Shown: in pieces, positions 28,223 through 37,237 of the stretch
Layout of the letters: the number at the start of each line of letters is the position of its first letter
Numbering within the stretch: position 1 is the stretch's first letter
Assembly (NCBI GenBank): GCA_001464955.1
Contig: LNEM01000001.1
Span: 1 to 46,761 of the forward strand
From: Rhizobiales bacterium Ga0077537
Lineage (GTDB): Bacteria; Pseudomonadota; Alphaproteobacteria; Rhizobiales; Hyphomicrobiaceae
Direction of reading: 5' to 3'
DNA length: 46,761 nucleotides
Notes under the pieces: model-generated
The model's database searches: none
Told to the model about the DNA's origin: nothing
Seen by the model: the letters and a program-made list of their open reading frames with translations, nothing else
Made by a program: the position numbers and the translations under genes

Positions 28223-29311
28223 ATGGAAACGTTGATGGCATTCGGCTCGACCATATGGCTAGGCATGCCGGTCTGGGTCTGGATCGGATTCGTAACTCTG
28301 GTCGTTACACTCCTTGCTATAGATCTTGGTCTTTTTCACGGCGAAGCGCACGAGCCGACCATTCGGGAAAGCACCATTCTCGCAAGCATCTGCCTTTCGC
28401 TTGGATTCGCATTTTCGATCGTTGTTTGGTGGCTTTATTATAAGGGGTATTCAGTATCGCCCGACGCGACGATCAACGCGGCCGCACCGGGTGCGGAGCG
28501 AGCCTGGACCGCCTGGGAGCTCTACCTCACCGGGTGGGTGATCGAGGTCTCGCTCGCCTTCGACAACATTTTCGTCATGTCGATGATCTTCACGTACCTT
28601 GCCATACCCGTGAAGTATCAGCATCGCGTATTGTTTTATGGCATTCTCGGCGTCATTATCCTGCGCGCCATTATGATTGGCGTCGGCGCCGCCCTCCTGC
28701 ACCAGTTCTCCTGGATTCTCTACATCTTCTCGGCATTCCTGATCTTCACCGGCATCAAGATGCTGCTCATGGTCGATCAGCAGCCGGACATCGAGAACAA
28801 CGCGCTTCTGAAGTGGATGCGTCGCCATCTCCGGATCACTCAGGATTTCGTCGGCCAGAATTTCACGGTCCGTCGCCCTGACCCGAAGACCGGCAAGATG
28901 GTGCTCTGGTTTACTCCGCTGTTCGTCGCTCTGGTGATGATCGAGTTCGCGGATCTGATCTTTGCTGTCGACTCCGTCCCGGCGATCTTCGCGATCACTC
29001 AGGATACGTTCATCGTCTATACCTCCAATATCTTCGCCATCCTGGGTCTGCGCTCGCTCTATGTCGTGCTTTCGACCGTCGTGCACCGCTTCCATTATCT
29101 GAAGTATGCGCTGTCGCTGGTCCTCGTTTATGTCGGCTGCAAGATCTTCGTCCAGCAGTTCATCGGCAAGATCCCACCCGAGATCAGCCTGTCGGTCACC
29201 GTCGGCTTGTTGGCGGGTGGCATCATCTTCTCGCTGTTCAAGACCCGCAACGAGCCGGCTCACGCGACGACGCCCACGGAACCGCCTCGGCCGGTGGCCG
29301 ACAAATCGTGA
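28223..29311 (+). CDS. TerC-family integral membrane protein (Alx-like)
   Basis: A 362-residue inner-membrane protein with about eight to nine hydrophobic segments. It carries the family's conserved acidic membrane motifs: EVSLAFDNIFVMS and, further on, EFADLIFAVDSVPAIFAIT. TerC/Alx proteins are linked to tellurite resistance and to manganese export and metal loading of exported proteins; the Asp residues in the two motifs are the probable metal ligands. ATG 28223 has an AAAGGTG site. It follows the OxyR-like gene by 63 bases, too short for a manganese (yybP-ykoY) riboswitch. A hairpin follows at 29342. Confidence 0.93.
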   Translation: METLMAFGSTIWLGMPVWVWIGFVTLVVTLLAIDLGLFHGEAHEPTIRESTILASICLSLGFAFSIVVWWLYYKGYSVSPDATINAAAPGAERAWTAWELYLTGWVIEVSLAFDNIFVMSMIFTYLAIPVKYQHRVLFYGILGVIILRAIMIGVGAALLHQFSWILYIFSAFLIFTGIKMLLMVDQQPDIENNALLKWMRRHLRITQDFVGQNFTVRRPDPKTGKMVLWFTPLFVALVMIEFADLIFAVDSVPAIFAITQDTFIVYTSNIFAILGLRSLYVVLSTVVHRFHYLKYALSLVLVYVGCKIFVQQFIGKIPPEISLSVTVGLLAGGIIFSLFKTRNEPAHATTPTEPPRPVADKS

Positions 29312-29341
29312 GCTGAGAGCCACATCGATAGACGACACGGA

Positions 29342-29370
29342 TGAGGCCGCGCACGACGTGCGCGGCCTCA
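29342..29370. terminator. Strong hairpin between terC and the convergent amidase gene
   Basis: A perfect 13-bp stem TGAGGCCGCGCAC (29342-29354) / GTGCGCGGCCTCA (29358-29370) with a 3-base loop lies 30 bases after the TerC stop. No T tract follows on either side, so it may act with Rho or as a 3'-end stabiliser rather than as a classical intrinsic terminator. Confidence 0.6.
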
Positions 29371-29481
29371 CATGCGTCTCGGGCAGGCCAGGCATTCGTC
29401 ACGATGCCAGGTGCAGTAACCCGCCGCTGACCGCGAACACGCCGATGAGGATGGCGATTGTCCACACCGACGGCGCGACCC

Positions 29482-31116
29482 TCACCGTGTCGGATCGAAC
29501 GTCGAGGAAACTTCTGCGCCCCGCAGATGATTGCGCCGGAGACGCCGCGCCATCGCGAGCGCCCACGGTGCCACCGCGACCAGTTCTTCCATTTGCTCGT
29601 CGGTTAGCCGCAGACCGGCCCGCTTCGCCGCTCCCTCGGCGAACACCCGGACGGCCGGATCCACATCGCTGGTGTCGGGTTGCCAGGGCTTTGGATCCAG
29701 CGCCGCCGGCGCGGCTCCCGGCGTCAGAGTTGGTGCACGCTTGTGAAACCCCGTCGCCATCTCATACGCGTGACCGGCCCTGAGGACGAGAGCATCGTCA
29801 TGCGGACGCCCCGCGATCTGAATGCCGATCGGCAACCCCTGGCTGGAGAACCCGCCGAGGAGTGCCAGCGCCGGAGCACCGCTGCAGTTGAATGGGGACG
29901 TGAAGTTCGCGCGCTTCCAGAACGAGAGGATATCGTGGGTGTCGAGCCGAGGCGCTGGCGTCGAGTTGACCGTCATGAGCAGATCGAAGCGATGATAGAG
30001 CGGCTGCATTTCGCTCATCATCACTCGGCGCTCGCGGCTGGCTCGCACATAATCCTCTGACGTGAAGAGACAGGCGGCCAGACTTCGGGCGCGGAAGTCC
30101 TGGCCGAAGGCCCCGGCCCGCGCGATCAGATCGTTCAGATGCAACGAGAAGAGTTCGGATTCCGCCATGACGATCTTCACGTCCGAGTAGTCCTGCAGCG
30201 GTCTGATCGAGGTCGTCTCGACAATGGCGCCGAGATCCCGCAGCACCTCGACGGATTGCTCGAGTGCCCTCGCGACTTCAGCGGAGACCGGCAGATCCTT
30301 CTCCCAGAAATGCCGGATGACGCCGACCCGCAAGCCCTTGACGCCAGCTTCGATGCCCCTTGTAAAATCTCCCACGGGATGCGTCGAAGACGCGGGATCC
30401 GACGGATCATGACCGGCGATGACGTTGAGGAGCAGCGCGCAGTCCAGCGACGTTCGCGCCATCGGTCCACAGTGATCGTAGGAGTATGAGTTCGGCAGCA
30501 CGCCTCCCCGGCTGACGAGCCCGTATGTGGGCTTCAGACCGGCGATACCGCAAAGTCCGGCCGGACCTCGGATCGATCCGCCCGTGTCCGAGCCGAGGCT
30601 GGCCGGCACGAGTCGGGCCGCGAGCGCAGCCCCCGATCCGGACGATGATCCGCCACTGAAATGCGCCGTGTTCCAGGGATTGCGGGCCGGCGGCCAAGGC
30701 AGATCGAAAGAGGGTCCACCATGCGCGAACTCGTGCGTGGCGAGTTTCCCTGTGAGAACCGCACCAGCTGCCTTCAGGCGCGCCACCGTCGTCGCATCCT
30801 GATCCGGCACACGATCGATGCAGATGCGGGAATGGCCCGAGGTCAGAATGCCGGCCGTGTCGTAGATGTCCTTCACAGCGAACGGGATGCCGTGCAGCGG
30901 CCCCCGCCAGTTGCCGCGTCCGATCTCGTCCTCGGCGCTTCGGGCTGCGGACCGTGCGATCTCGGGTGTCTGTGTAATGAAGGCGTTGAGTTGCGGATCG
31001 AGCGCCGCCGTACGCGCCAGCAGAGCCTCGGTGTAAGCGACGGGTGACAACTCCCGGGCAGCGATCAGGCGAGAAGCCTCAGCCAGTGTCAGATCGTGCA
31101 GCTCTATCGACGTCAT
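29482..31116 (-). CDS. Amidase-signature hydrolase with fused C-terminal AtzG-like (DUF4089) domain
   Basis: A 544-residue amidase. The catalytic triad is Lys82 (FAVKD), Ser157 (GGSSSGSG) and nucleophile Ser181 (GSDTGGSIR). Residues 1 to about 460 are the amidase fold, as in AtzE, GatA and allophanate-type hydrolases. After a proline-rich linker, residues about 489-540 (RVFAEGAAKRAGLRLTDEQM, then ELVAVAPWALAMARRL, then AEVSSTFDP) resemble the AtzG/DUF4089 small subunit that elsewhere binds amidases as a separate chain. It is divergent from the two amidase genes starting at 31538, which go with separate AtzG-like genes. It probably hydrolyses an amide or ureide; the substrate is unknown. Confidence 0.9.
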   Translation of the reverse strand: MTSIELHDLTLAEASRLIAARELSPVAYTEALLARTAALDPQLNAFITQTPEIARSAARSAEDEIGRGNWRGPLHGIPFAVKDIYDTAGILTSGHSRICIDRVPDQDATTVARLKAAGAVLTGKLATHEFAHGGPSFDLPWPPARNPWNTAHFSGGSSSGSGAALAARLVPASLGSDTGGSIRGPAGLCGIAGLKPTYGLVSRGGVLPNSYSYDHCGPMARTSLDCALLLNVIAGHDPSDPASSTHPVGDFTRGIEAGVKGLRVGVIRHFWEKDLPVSAEVARALEQSVEVLRDLGAIVETTSIRPLQDYSDVKIVMAESELFSLHLNDLIARAGAFGQDFRARSLAACLFTSEDYVRASRERRVMMSEMQPLYHRFDLLMTVNSTPAPRLDTHDILSFWKRANFTSPFNCSGAPALALLGGFSSQGLPIGIQIAGRPHDDALVLRAGHAYEMATGFHKRAPTLTPGAAPAALDPKPWQPDTSDVDPAVRVFAEGAAKRAGLRLTDEQMEELVAVAPWALAMARRLRRNHLRGAEVSSTFDPTR

Positions 31117-31332
31117 GAACGCGCTCCCGATGGTCCAGCATCCACTCTCACCCCGGCCCCGATGCGACGCAAGTCGGGAAAAGCGCCTTCGCTTCGACGC
31201 CTGCCGACTGCATGGGAGGCAACTGCCCGGTCTTTGGTCATCTCACCGGCTCACGTCGCACTGGACGCAACCGGCCGCACACGCAATGCTTGCCATAAGG
31301 TCATTGGCGACATGTGCGAGCGAGCAGCGACG
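31117..31332. promoter_or_regulatory. Divergent promoter region of the amidase/transporter cluster
   Basis: These 216 bases separate the minus-strand amidase from the plus-strand run of about twelve genes. They should hold both promoters and any shared operator. I see no strong dyad, and no regulator gene lies in or next to the cluster within the window. Confidence 0.4.
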
Positions 31333-31545
31333 ATGAGCGAGAAGAACGAGTTGAGCGACCGCATTCGACTGTTGCGGTCCGCGGGAATTGCTTTCGACGA
31401 CGCAGACGTGAAGCGCGTGGAGCAAAGTCTGGCCGTCAGTCTCGCGGCTCTCGACTCCGCGGTGAAAGGCTCCCTCTTCGACACCGAACCCCAGACCTTC
31501 GACGTCGTGCTGCGTCGGCTCGCGCGGAGCAAAGCCGATGTCTGA
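31333..31545 (+). CDS. AtzG-like (DUF4089-type) small subunit, first copy
   Basis: A 70-residue protein (MSEKNELSDRIRLLRSAGIA at the start). Its pattern, a helix then AGIAFDDADVKRVEQSLA and near the end LFDTEPQTFDVVL, resembles AtzG, the 68-residue partner of the AtzE amidase. AtzG-type subunits stabilise the amidase and cover its active site. The stop at 31545 overlaps the next amidase gene by 8 bases, so the two are coupled. The ribosome binding site at ATG 31333 is weak; ATG 31312 is an alternative. Family assignment is by eye only. Confidence 0.65.
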   Translation: MSEKNELSDRIRLLRSAGIAFDDADVKRVEQSLAVSLAALDSAVKGSLFDTEPQTFDVVLRRLARSKADV

Positions 31546-32953
31546 AATCACCGACTGGACGCTCGTCGCGACGGCTGATGCCATTGCCGCAAAGAAAGTC
31601 TCGGCTCGAGAGGTGACGGATGCGCTGCTGCAGCGGATCGCTGTCCGCCAGCCGCTGCTCAATGCCTACATTTCGGTTGATCCGGACAGAGCGCGCGCAA
31701 GCGCACGCGAGGCTGACGAGCGACTGGCGCGCCTCGGACCGAGCGGCCCGCTGCACGGGATCCCCCTGGCGCACAAGGACATGTTCTATCGCCCAGGCGT
31801 ACCGGTGACGTGTGGTTCGAAGATCCGGCGCGATTTCAAGCCGGACATCCTTGCGACGGTCCTCGCACGCCTCGACGCGGCCGGCGCGATCACCATGGGC
31901 GCGCTCAACATGAGCGAGTTCGCGAACGGACCGACAGGCGTCAATGTCCACTATGGCGCCGCACGGAGCCCCTGGAACCCGGAACACATCACGGGCGGCT
32001 CTTCGTCAGGCTCCGGCTCGGCCGTCGGCGGACGTCTCGCTTATGGCTCCCTCGGGTCCGACACCGGTGGATCGATCCGGCTGCCCGCCGGCATCTGCGG
32101 TGTCTACGGTATCAAGGCGACGCAGGGCCGGGTATCGCGCTACGGCAGCATGGGGCTCTCGTTCTCGCTCGACAACATCGGACCTCTGGCACGCACGGCG
32201 CGCGATTGTGCCCGCATGCTCGGGGTCGTGGCCGGAGCCGACGACGACGACCCCACGGCAGCGCCCGTTCCCGTCGACGATTACGAGGCGGCGTGCAACA
32301 TCGGCGCGAAGGGCCTGAGAATAGCCGTCGCGACCAATCACTACTGGGATGGCATGGACTCCGAGATCGGCGGCGTCCTCGAAAATGCGCTCGACATGTT
32401 CGGCAAGCTCGGTGCGAGCGTGTCGCGCCGCACTGTTCCGTTCCACGAGGAATTGCGGGGACTGGGCAACATCGTCATCTCGTCCGAGTTCTGCACGCTT
32501 CACGACGACTGGCTACGCAACCACCACGACGACTATGCGCCCCTTGTTCGGGCGCGCATGAAGCAGGGCTACACGTTCACCGCCGTCGATTACCTGAAGG
32601 CGGTGCAGGTTCGCCCCCGCATCACGAATGCCTTCGTCGACGACGTGTTCGGTGACGCCGACGCGCTATTCCTGCCAGTGTTGCGCTTTCCGGTTCCGAA
32701 GATCGCCGACGTCGATGTGCGCGATGGCCCTCGCATGAACGAGATCCTCGGCTCGATCAATCACTGCACCTGGCCGATCAATTACCTCGGTCTGCCTGGG
32801 CTTTCGGTACCGGCCGGCTTCTCCAGAAGCGGATTGCCTGTCGGGTTCCAGCTGGTTGGCCGTCCGTTCGACGAGGCGATGCTGTTCCGCATCGCGGCGG
32901 CCTACGAGCGCGAAACCGGCTGGACGGAGCGCAGGCCCGAGATCGCCGGCTGA
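31538..32953 (+). CDS. Amidase-signature hydrolase (AtzE/GatA-like)
   Basis: A 471-residue enzyme with triad Lys80 (LAHKD), Ser155 (GGSSSGSGSAV) and Ser179 (GSDTGGSIRLPAG). The C-terminal LPGLSVPAGFSRSGLPVGFQ is also standard. It overlaps the upstream AtzG-like gene, the same gene pairing as AtzG-AtzE of the biuret pathway, although the order and substrate may differ. Lacking a signal peptide, it is cytosolic and probably cleaves an amide brought in by the ABC importer encoded downstream. It is not the tRNA amidotransferase subunit GatA, since no gatB or gatC is near. Confidence 0.92.
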   Translation: MSEITDWTLVATADAIAAKKVSAREVTDALLQRIAVRQPLLNAYISVDPDRARASAREADERLARLGPSGPLHGIPLAHKDMFYRPGVPVTCGSKIRRDFKPDILATVLARLDAAGAITMGALNMSEFANGPTGVNVHYGAARSPWNPEHITGGSSSGSGSAVGGRLAYGSLGSDTGGSIRLPAGICGVYGIKATQGRVSRYGSMGLSFSLDNIGPLARTARDCARMLGVVAGADDDDPTAAPVPVDDYEAACNIGAKGLRIAVATNHYWDGMDSEIGGVLENALDMFGKLGASVSRRTVPFHEELRGLGNIVISSEFCTLHDDWLRNHHDDYAPLVRARMKQGYTFTAVDYLKAVQVRPRITNAFVDDVFGDADALFLPVLRFPVPKIADVDVRDGPRMNEILGSINHCTWPINYLGLPGLSVPAGFSRSGLPVGFQLVGRPFDEAMLFRIAAAYERETGWTERRPEIAG

Positions 32954-32962
32954 GGAGTCGAG

Positions 32963-34348
32963 ATGCACGAAGCCAACACATCGAAGCCGCTCTGGGTCCA
33001 GTCGGCGAGTGCGTCCATCCGCATGCTCCAGGAGGGGCGGGTCAGCGCCCGCCAACTGACCGAGGCCTACCTGGCGCGCATCGCGGAGATCGACGGCCGC
33101 ATCCACTCGTTTCATCATCTGGCCGAAGCGCGCGCATTGTCAGCCGCCGACGCGGCGGATCGCGAGATTGCGGCCGGCCGTTGGCGATCTCCGCTGCAGG
33201 GCATCCCGTTCGGCGTCAAGGACAACTACGACGTCGCAGGGCTCCCGGCGACAGCGGGATCTCGTCTTCGATCGGGCAATGTCCCGACACGCGATGCGCG
33301 GCTCGTCGCCGATCTCGAAGCGGCTGGCGCCGTTCTGCTGGGAAAACTCGCCACCTGGGAGTACGGCACCGGCAACGGCGGCGAATACTTCGATCTACCC
33401 TTCCCGTCGGCACGAAACCCATGGGATACGTCCCGGTTCACGGGGGGCTCGAGCACGGGCGCGGGCGCGTCTGTCGCCGCCGGAACGGCCGCGTTCGCCC
33501 TGGGCTCGGATACCACGGGCTCGGTTCGATTGCCGGCAGCGGCCTGCGGCCTTGTCGGCGTCATCCTTCCGCAGGGCCGGCTCAGCGGCCACGGCATCTT
33601 GCCGAACTGCTATTCGCTTGATGTACCGGGACCGCTGACCTGGACCGTGGAAGATGCCGCCGTCGTGCTCGACGTGCTGCTCGCGCCGGCCAATAGCTAT
33701 CGTCGGTCGATCACGCGACCGATCGCAGGCTTGCGGATCGGTGTCGTCCGCGGCCCGCTTGGCCGCTTTGGTGCCCCCGATGCATCGGTGGAACAGGCCT
33801 TCGAGGAAGCGGTTCGGATCCTCGAGCGGCAGGGTGCTCGCATCGACGATGCACGTCTGCCGATGCCCGTATCGGACTGTTTCGACGTCACAAGACTGAT
33901 AGGCCCATCCGAGTCCGCAGCGATCCACGAAGCCGAACTGCGCGAGCGGTCGCACGAGATGGGCTTCGCTCTTCGCGACAAGCTTCTCGCTGGCTCGTTG
34001 GTTCGAGCAGTGGACTACATTCACGCCCAGCGTCAGCGGCGCCTCATGGCCGATGCGATCGACGACCTCGTTCGCGGCTACGACGCGATCATCACCTACG
34101 GTCCGCTGCACGTGGCGCCGCGCCTTGGGGTCGAGCCGGAGATGACGGCATTCACCGTCGAGACGGTTCTCACGCCGTTCAACCTCTCCCAGCATCCGGC
34201 CGTCGTGCAATGCACGGGCTACTCGGCCGAGAGGCTGCCCCTCTCGTGGCAGATCGTTGCCAACCGCCACGACGAAGCGACGGCATTGTGCGTTGCCGCG
34301 GCCTACGAGCGTGCGACGCCCTGGCGGACCATACGCCCTGCTCTCTGA
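32963..34348 (+). CDS. Amidase-signature hydrolase with GSDTTGS active-site variant
   Basis: A 461-residue amidase, 9 bases after the previous one. The triad is Lys86 (FGVKD), Ser163 (GGSSTGAGA) and Ser187. The nucleophile loop reads GSDTTGSVRLPAA rather than the usual GSDTGGS, with Thr185 replacing a glycine. This could alter the pocket or oxyanion hole. The rest (PLQGIPFGVKD, ARNPWDTSRF, LPLSWQIVA) is family-like. The AtzG-like gene at 34365 follows at once and is the probable partner. Confidence 0.9.
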   Translation: MHEANTSKPLWVQSASASIRMLQEGRVSARQLTEAYLARIAEIDGRIHSFHHLAEARALSAADAADREIAAGRWRSPLQGIPFGVKDNYDVAGLPATAGSRLRSGNVPTRDARLVADLEAAGAVLLGKLATWEYGTGNGGEYFDLPFPSARNPWDTSRFTGGSSTGAGASVAAGTAAFALGSDTTGSVRLPAAACGLVGVILPQGRLSGHGILPNCYSLDVPGPLTWTVEDAAVVLDVLLAPANSYRRSITRPIAGLRIGVVRGPLGRFGAPDASVEQAFEEAVRILERQGARIDDARLPMPVSDCFDVTRLIGPSESAAIHEAELRERSHEMGFALRDKLLAGSLVRAVDYIHAQRQRRLMADAIDDLVRGYDAIITYGPLHVAPRLGVEPEMTAFTVETVLTPFNLSQHPAVVQCTGYSAERLPLSWQIVANRHDEATALCVAAAYERATPWRTIRPAL

Positions 34349-34364
34349 GATGCGAGATGATGCG

Positions 34365-34574
34365 ATGACCGATCCCGTACCGAAGCCGACGCTCGAGGAC
34401 ATCACCGCGTTCGCGCGTCGCCATGGCCTCGATCGATTGCCGCCGGAACATCTCGCCCGAATGACGGAGCTGGCCCTCAATGTCAGTGAGCTGGGCAGAG
34501 GATTGCCGCGTCCGGCAATGAAGGAAGACCCACCAGCACCCACGTTCGAATTTTCACGGCCCGACGATCGCTGA
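34365..34574 (+). CDS. AtzG-like (DUF4089-type) small subunit, second copy
   Basis: A 69-residue protein whose sequence fits AtzG-like proteins well: ITAFARRHGLDRLPPEHLAR, then ELGRGLPRP, and near the end DPPAPTFEFSRP, matching the typical acidic-proline-Phe tail. The start is placed at ATG 34365; ATG 34350, 1 base after the amidase stop, is also possible, and neither has a strong ribosome binding site. It probably forms a complex with the amidase encoded just upstream. Confidence 0.7.
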   Translation: MTDPVPKPTLEDITAFARRHGLDRLPPEHLARMTELALNVSELGRGLPRPAMKEDPPAPTFEFSRPDDR

Positions 34575-34722
34575 TCGCCACGTTCATGATCGTATTGAGC
34601 TTCGTCGCAGCCGGCCGCCGTATGCGCGTTGACGGCGGCATGGTTTCGCGTCACGCTCTCGAAGCATGTTGGCAGATGCCCGCGCAGAAGAAATTTCCAA
34701 ACCCGTATCCGGAGGGATTGCA

Positions 34723-36291
34723 ATGGCAGATCGACACGATCGGGATGGCCACCTTACGCGCAGACATCTGCTGGCGCTCGCGGGTGCAGCCGGTGCCGGT
34801 GCCGCGCTGCCCCTCGATTTTTCGAAGGTCGTTCTGGCCCAGGGCGCCGGAAAGACACTTCGCGTCCGCATGGGATCGGACATTTCCGTCCTCGATCCGT
34901 CGCACATTTTCCAGATCGAGAATCAGACCGTCTGCGGTCACGTGTTCAACGGCCTGATGAAATACGATCAATCGACGAACAAGATCGTACCTGACCTCGC
35001 TCTGTCGCACACGGTATCGTCCGATGGTACTGTCTACACGTTCAAGCTTCGGCCCGGCATTGCATTTCACAAGAACTACGGGCCATTGACCGCGGATGAC
35101 GTGAAGTTCTCATTCGATCGTGTCCTCGATCCGAAAGGCGGCAGCAAGTACACCGGGCAGTTGGCGGGCCTCGTGAAAACCGAAGCGCCAGCTCCCGACA
35201 CCGTAGTGCTGACGCTGGACAAGCCGGCATCGGGCTTCATGCACAAGCTCACGGCCTTCAACCAGGGCTGGATCGTCTCGAAAAAGGCGATCGAGGAGAT
35301 GGGAGAGAAGGCAAAGCTCAATCCCATCGGAACCGGACCTTTCACATTCGAGAAGTGGAGTACGGGGAGCGAAGTACGGCTTGCCGCCAACAAGGCCTAT
35401 TTCGAGGGCGCTCCGAAATTCGACGAGCTGCTGCTGCGCATCATCAAGGAGGAGACAGCCGCAGCAATCGCTCTAGAGAAGGGCGAGATCGACATCTTCT
35501 ACGCGCTCCAGCAGCCGGAGATGATCGACCGGCTCGGCAAGGCGCCAAACATCAAGGTCCTCTCGCGCGACGCCAATCACACTATCAATCTCGTGCTGAA
35601 TACGACGATCAAGCCACTTGATAATCCGCTCGTTCGCCGCGCCATGGCGCATGCCATGAACCGCAAAGGGCTGATCGACGGCTTCTTCAAGGGCACCAAG
35701 GGCATGGGCCACTCGGTCCTGACGAGTTCCTTCGCAGAGTTCACCGACGACGTGCCTCGCTACGAATACGATCCCGAAAAGGCCAAGGCGCTACTGAAGG
35801 AGGCCGGCGTCACGGGCTTCAAGTTCGAGATCACGTCCGTTGGCCTGTCGCCGTTCGACCGCATCGTCGTACCACTGGCTGAGGATTTGAAAGCCGTCGG
35901 CATCGAAGCCACCATCAAGATTCTGGAGCGCGGCGCCTACACGCAGGCCCGCAACAGCGGCAATGTTCAATCGTGCATCACAGGTGTCGTGGGCCCGCCG
36001 GATCCGGACAGCCCGCTCGTGACGCTCTATGCGAAGAAGTCGTTCCCACCGGGCCTGAACACGGCGCGTTACGAGGGCGCCGAGGACCTCCTCGCCAAGG
36101 CCGCGGGTGCGAAGGGAGACACGGACCGGGCCGCCGCCTACAAGGCCGTCCTGCAGAAGGTCATGGCCGACGTGCCCGTGATCCCGCTTTACGCCGACAA
36201 GCTGTTCCTCGCACATACGTCGAAAGTCGAAGGCCTGGTGCAGAACTCCTTGTTCACGGTCTTCACCTATCCAGCCTCGCTCAAAGGATGA
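34723..36291 (+). CDS. Peptide/nickel-type ABC transporter substrate-binding protein
   Basis: A 522-residue solute-binding protein of family 5 (DppA/OppA type). The N-terminus LTRRHLLALAGAAGAGAALP is a Tat-like signal, implying folding before export to the periplasm. Conserved parts are LDPSHIFQIEN, VYTFKLRPGIAFH, NPIGTGPFTFEKW and NPLVRRAMAHAMNRK. The start ATG 34723 has a strong GGAGG site (34711-34715). It delivers substrate to the permeases encoded next. The ligand is not readable from sequence; context suggests an amide-containing or N-rich compound rather than a dipeptide. Confidence 0.93.
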   Translation: MADRHDRDGHLTRRHLLALAGAAGAGAALPLDFSKVVLAQGAGKTLRVRMGSDISVLDPSHIFQIENQTVCGHVFNGLMKYDQSTNKIVPDLALSHTVSSDGTVYTFKLRPGIAFHKNYGPLTADDVKFSFDRVLDPKGGSKYTGQLAGLVKTEAPAPDTVVLTLDKPASGFMHKLTAFNQGWIVSKKAIEEMGEKAKLNPIGTGPFTFEKWSTGSEVRLAANKAYFEGAPKFDELLLRIIKEETAAAIALEKGEIDIFYALQQPEMIDRLGKAPNIKVLSRDANHTINLVLNTTIKPLDNPLVRRAMAHAMNRKGLIDGFFKGTKGMGHSVLTSSFAEFTDDVPRYEYDPEKAKALLKEAGVTGFKFEITSVGLSPFDRIVVPLAEDLKAVGIEATIKILERGAYTQARNSGNVQSCITGVVGPPDPDSPLVTLYAKKSFPPGLNTARYEGAEDLLAKAAGAKGDTDRAAAYKAVLQKVMADVPVIPLYADKLFLAHTSKVEGLVQNSLFTVFTYPASLKG

Positions 36292-36295
36292 TCTC

Positions 36296-37237
36296 GTGCT
36301 CGGCTATCTAGGCCGCTGTCTCGCGCACCTCATGGTGACCGTGGCGGGTATTGTCACGGTTGCCTTCTTCCTGATGCGGGCGATCCCGGGAGACCCCGCC
36401 CAGTACATGCTCGGCGACTACGCCACTCAGGAGTCGCTGGCGGCTCTCCGGGCCCAACTCGGGCTCGACAGATCTCTGGTCGAGCAATATCTGCTGTTCG
36501 TTGCCCGCGCCGTGCAAGGCGATCTCGGTACGTCGGTCGCAACGGGGCAAGCGGCCCTGACCGAAATCATCGACAGCCTTCCGGCATCTCTGGCGCTCGC
36601 ATTCTCGGGCCTGTTCGTGGCGGTCGCGCTTGGCGTGCCGTCAGGCATTGCTGCAGCCGTCCGCCAGGGCACGTGGCTAGATGTGGCCATCATGCTGGTG
36701 GCACTCGGCGGCATCTCCTTTCCGGTATTCTGGCTCGGTCTCGCAGCCATCCTGCTGTTCTCTCACAAGCTCGGGATTTTTCCCGCACTCGGGTCGTCGT
36801 CCGACGCAGGCTGGCTCACCTCACTCCATCATCTGGCGCTACCGGCCCTCGTGCTAGGCTTCTCGGTTGCCGCGTATATCGCCCGCCTCACGCGATCGGC
36901 GATGTTGGAGGTCCTCAATCAGGACTATGTGCGCGTCGCACGCGCCATGGGCATCCCGGATCGGCGCGTGGTCTACCGGCTCGCACTGCGCAACGCCCTC
37001 GTCCCAATTCTCGCCGTGATCGGCGTCACGTTCGCGTGGTCACTCGGCAACGCGATCCTGATCGAGGCCGTCTTCAGTCGCCCCGGCGTCGGCTCGACCA
37101 TGCTGAAGGCCATCCTGGCGCGTGACTACCAGTTGGTGCAGGCGGGCGTCCTCGCGCTCGCGACGGGCGTCGTCCTGACGAACACCCTCCTCGACATCCT
37201 CTATGGCGTCATCGATCCGAGGCTGCGGGCAGCATGA
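36296..37237 (+). CDS. ABC transporter permease, DppB type
   Basis: A 313-residue inner-membrane permease with six hydrophobic segments, the DppB/OppB start (LGYLGRCLAHLMVTVAGIVT, MRAIPGDPAQ) and the EAA-type coupling loop (VARAMGIPDRRVVYRLALRN). GTG 36296 follows AAAGGATG, 4 bases after the binding-protein stop. Its stop overlaps the next start (ATGA). Confidence 0.93.
   Translation: MLGYLGRCLAHLMVTVAGIVTVAFFLMRAIPGDPAQYMLGDYATQESLAALRAQLGLDRSLVEQYLLFVARAVQGDLGTSVATGQAALTEIIDSLPASLALAFSGLFVAVALGVPSGIAAAVRQGTWLDVAIMLVALGGISFPVFWLGLAAILLFSHKLGIFPALGSSSDAGWLTSLHHLALPALVLGFSVAAYIARLTRSAMLEVLNQDYVRVARAMGIPDRRVVYRLALRNALVPILAVIGVTFAWSLGNAILIEAVFSRPGVGSTMLKAILARDYQLVQAGVLALATGVVLTNTLLDILYGVIDPRLRAA

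Noticed and set aside
29482-34348. Amidases as GatA of the tRNA amidotransferase
   Set aside because: There is no gatB or gatC nearby, there are three amidase copies, and AtzG-like partners with an importer point to catabolism instead.
33395-34723. Long minus-strand open frame opposite the third amidase
   Set aside because: It is antisense to a complete amidase and shows no family sequence.
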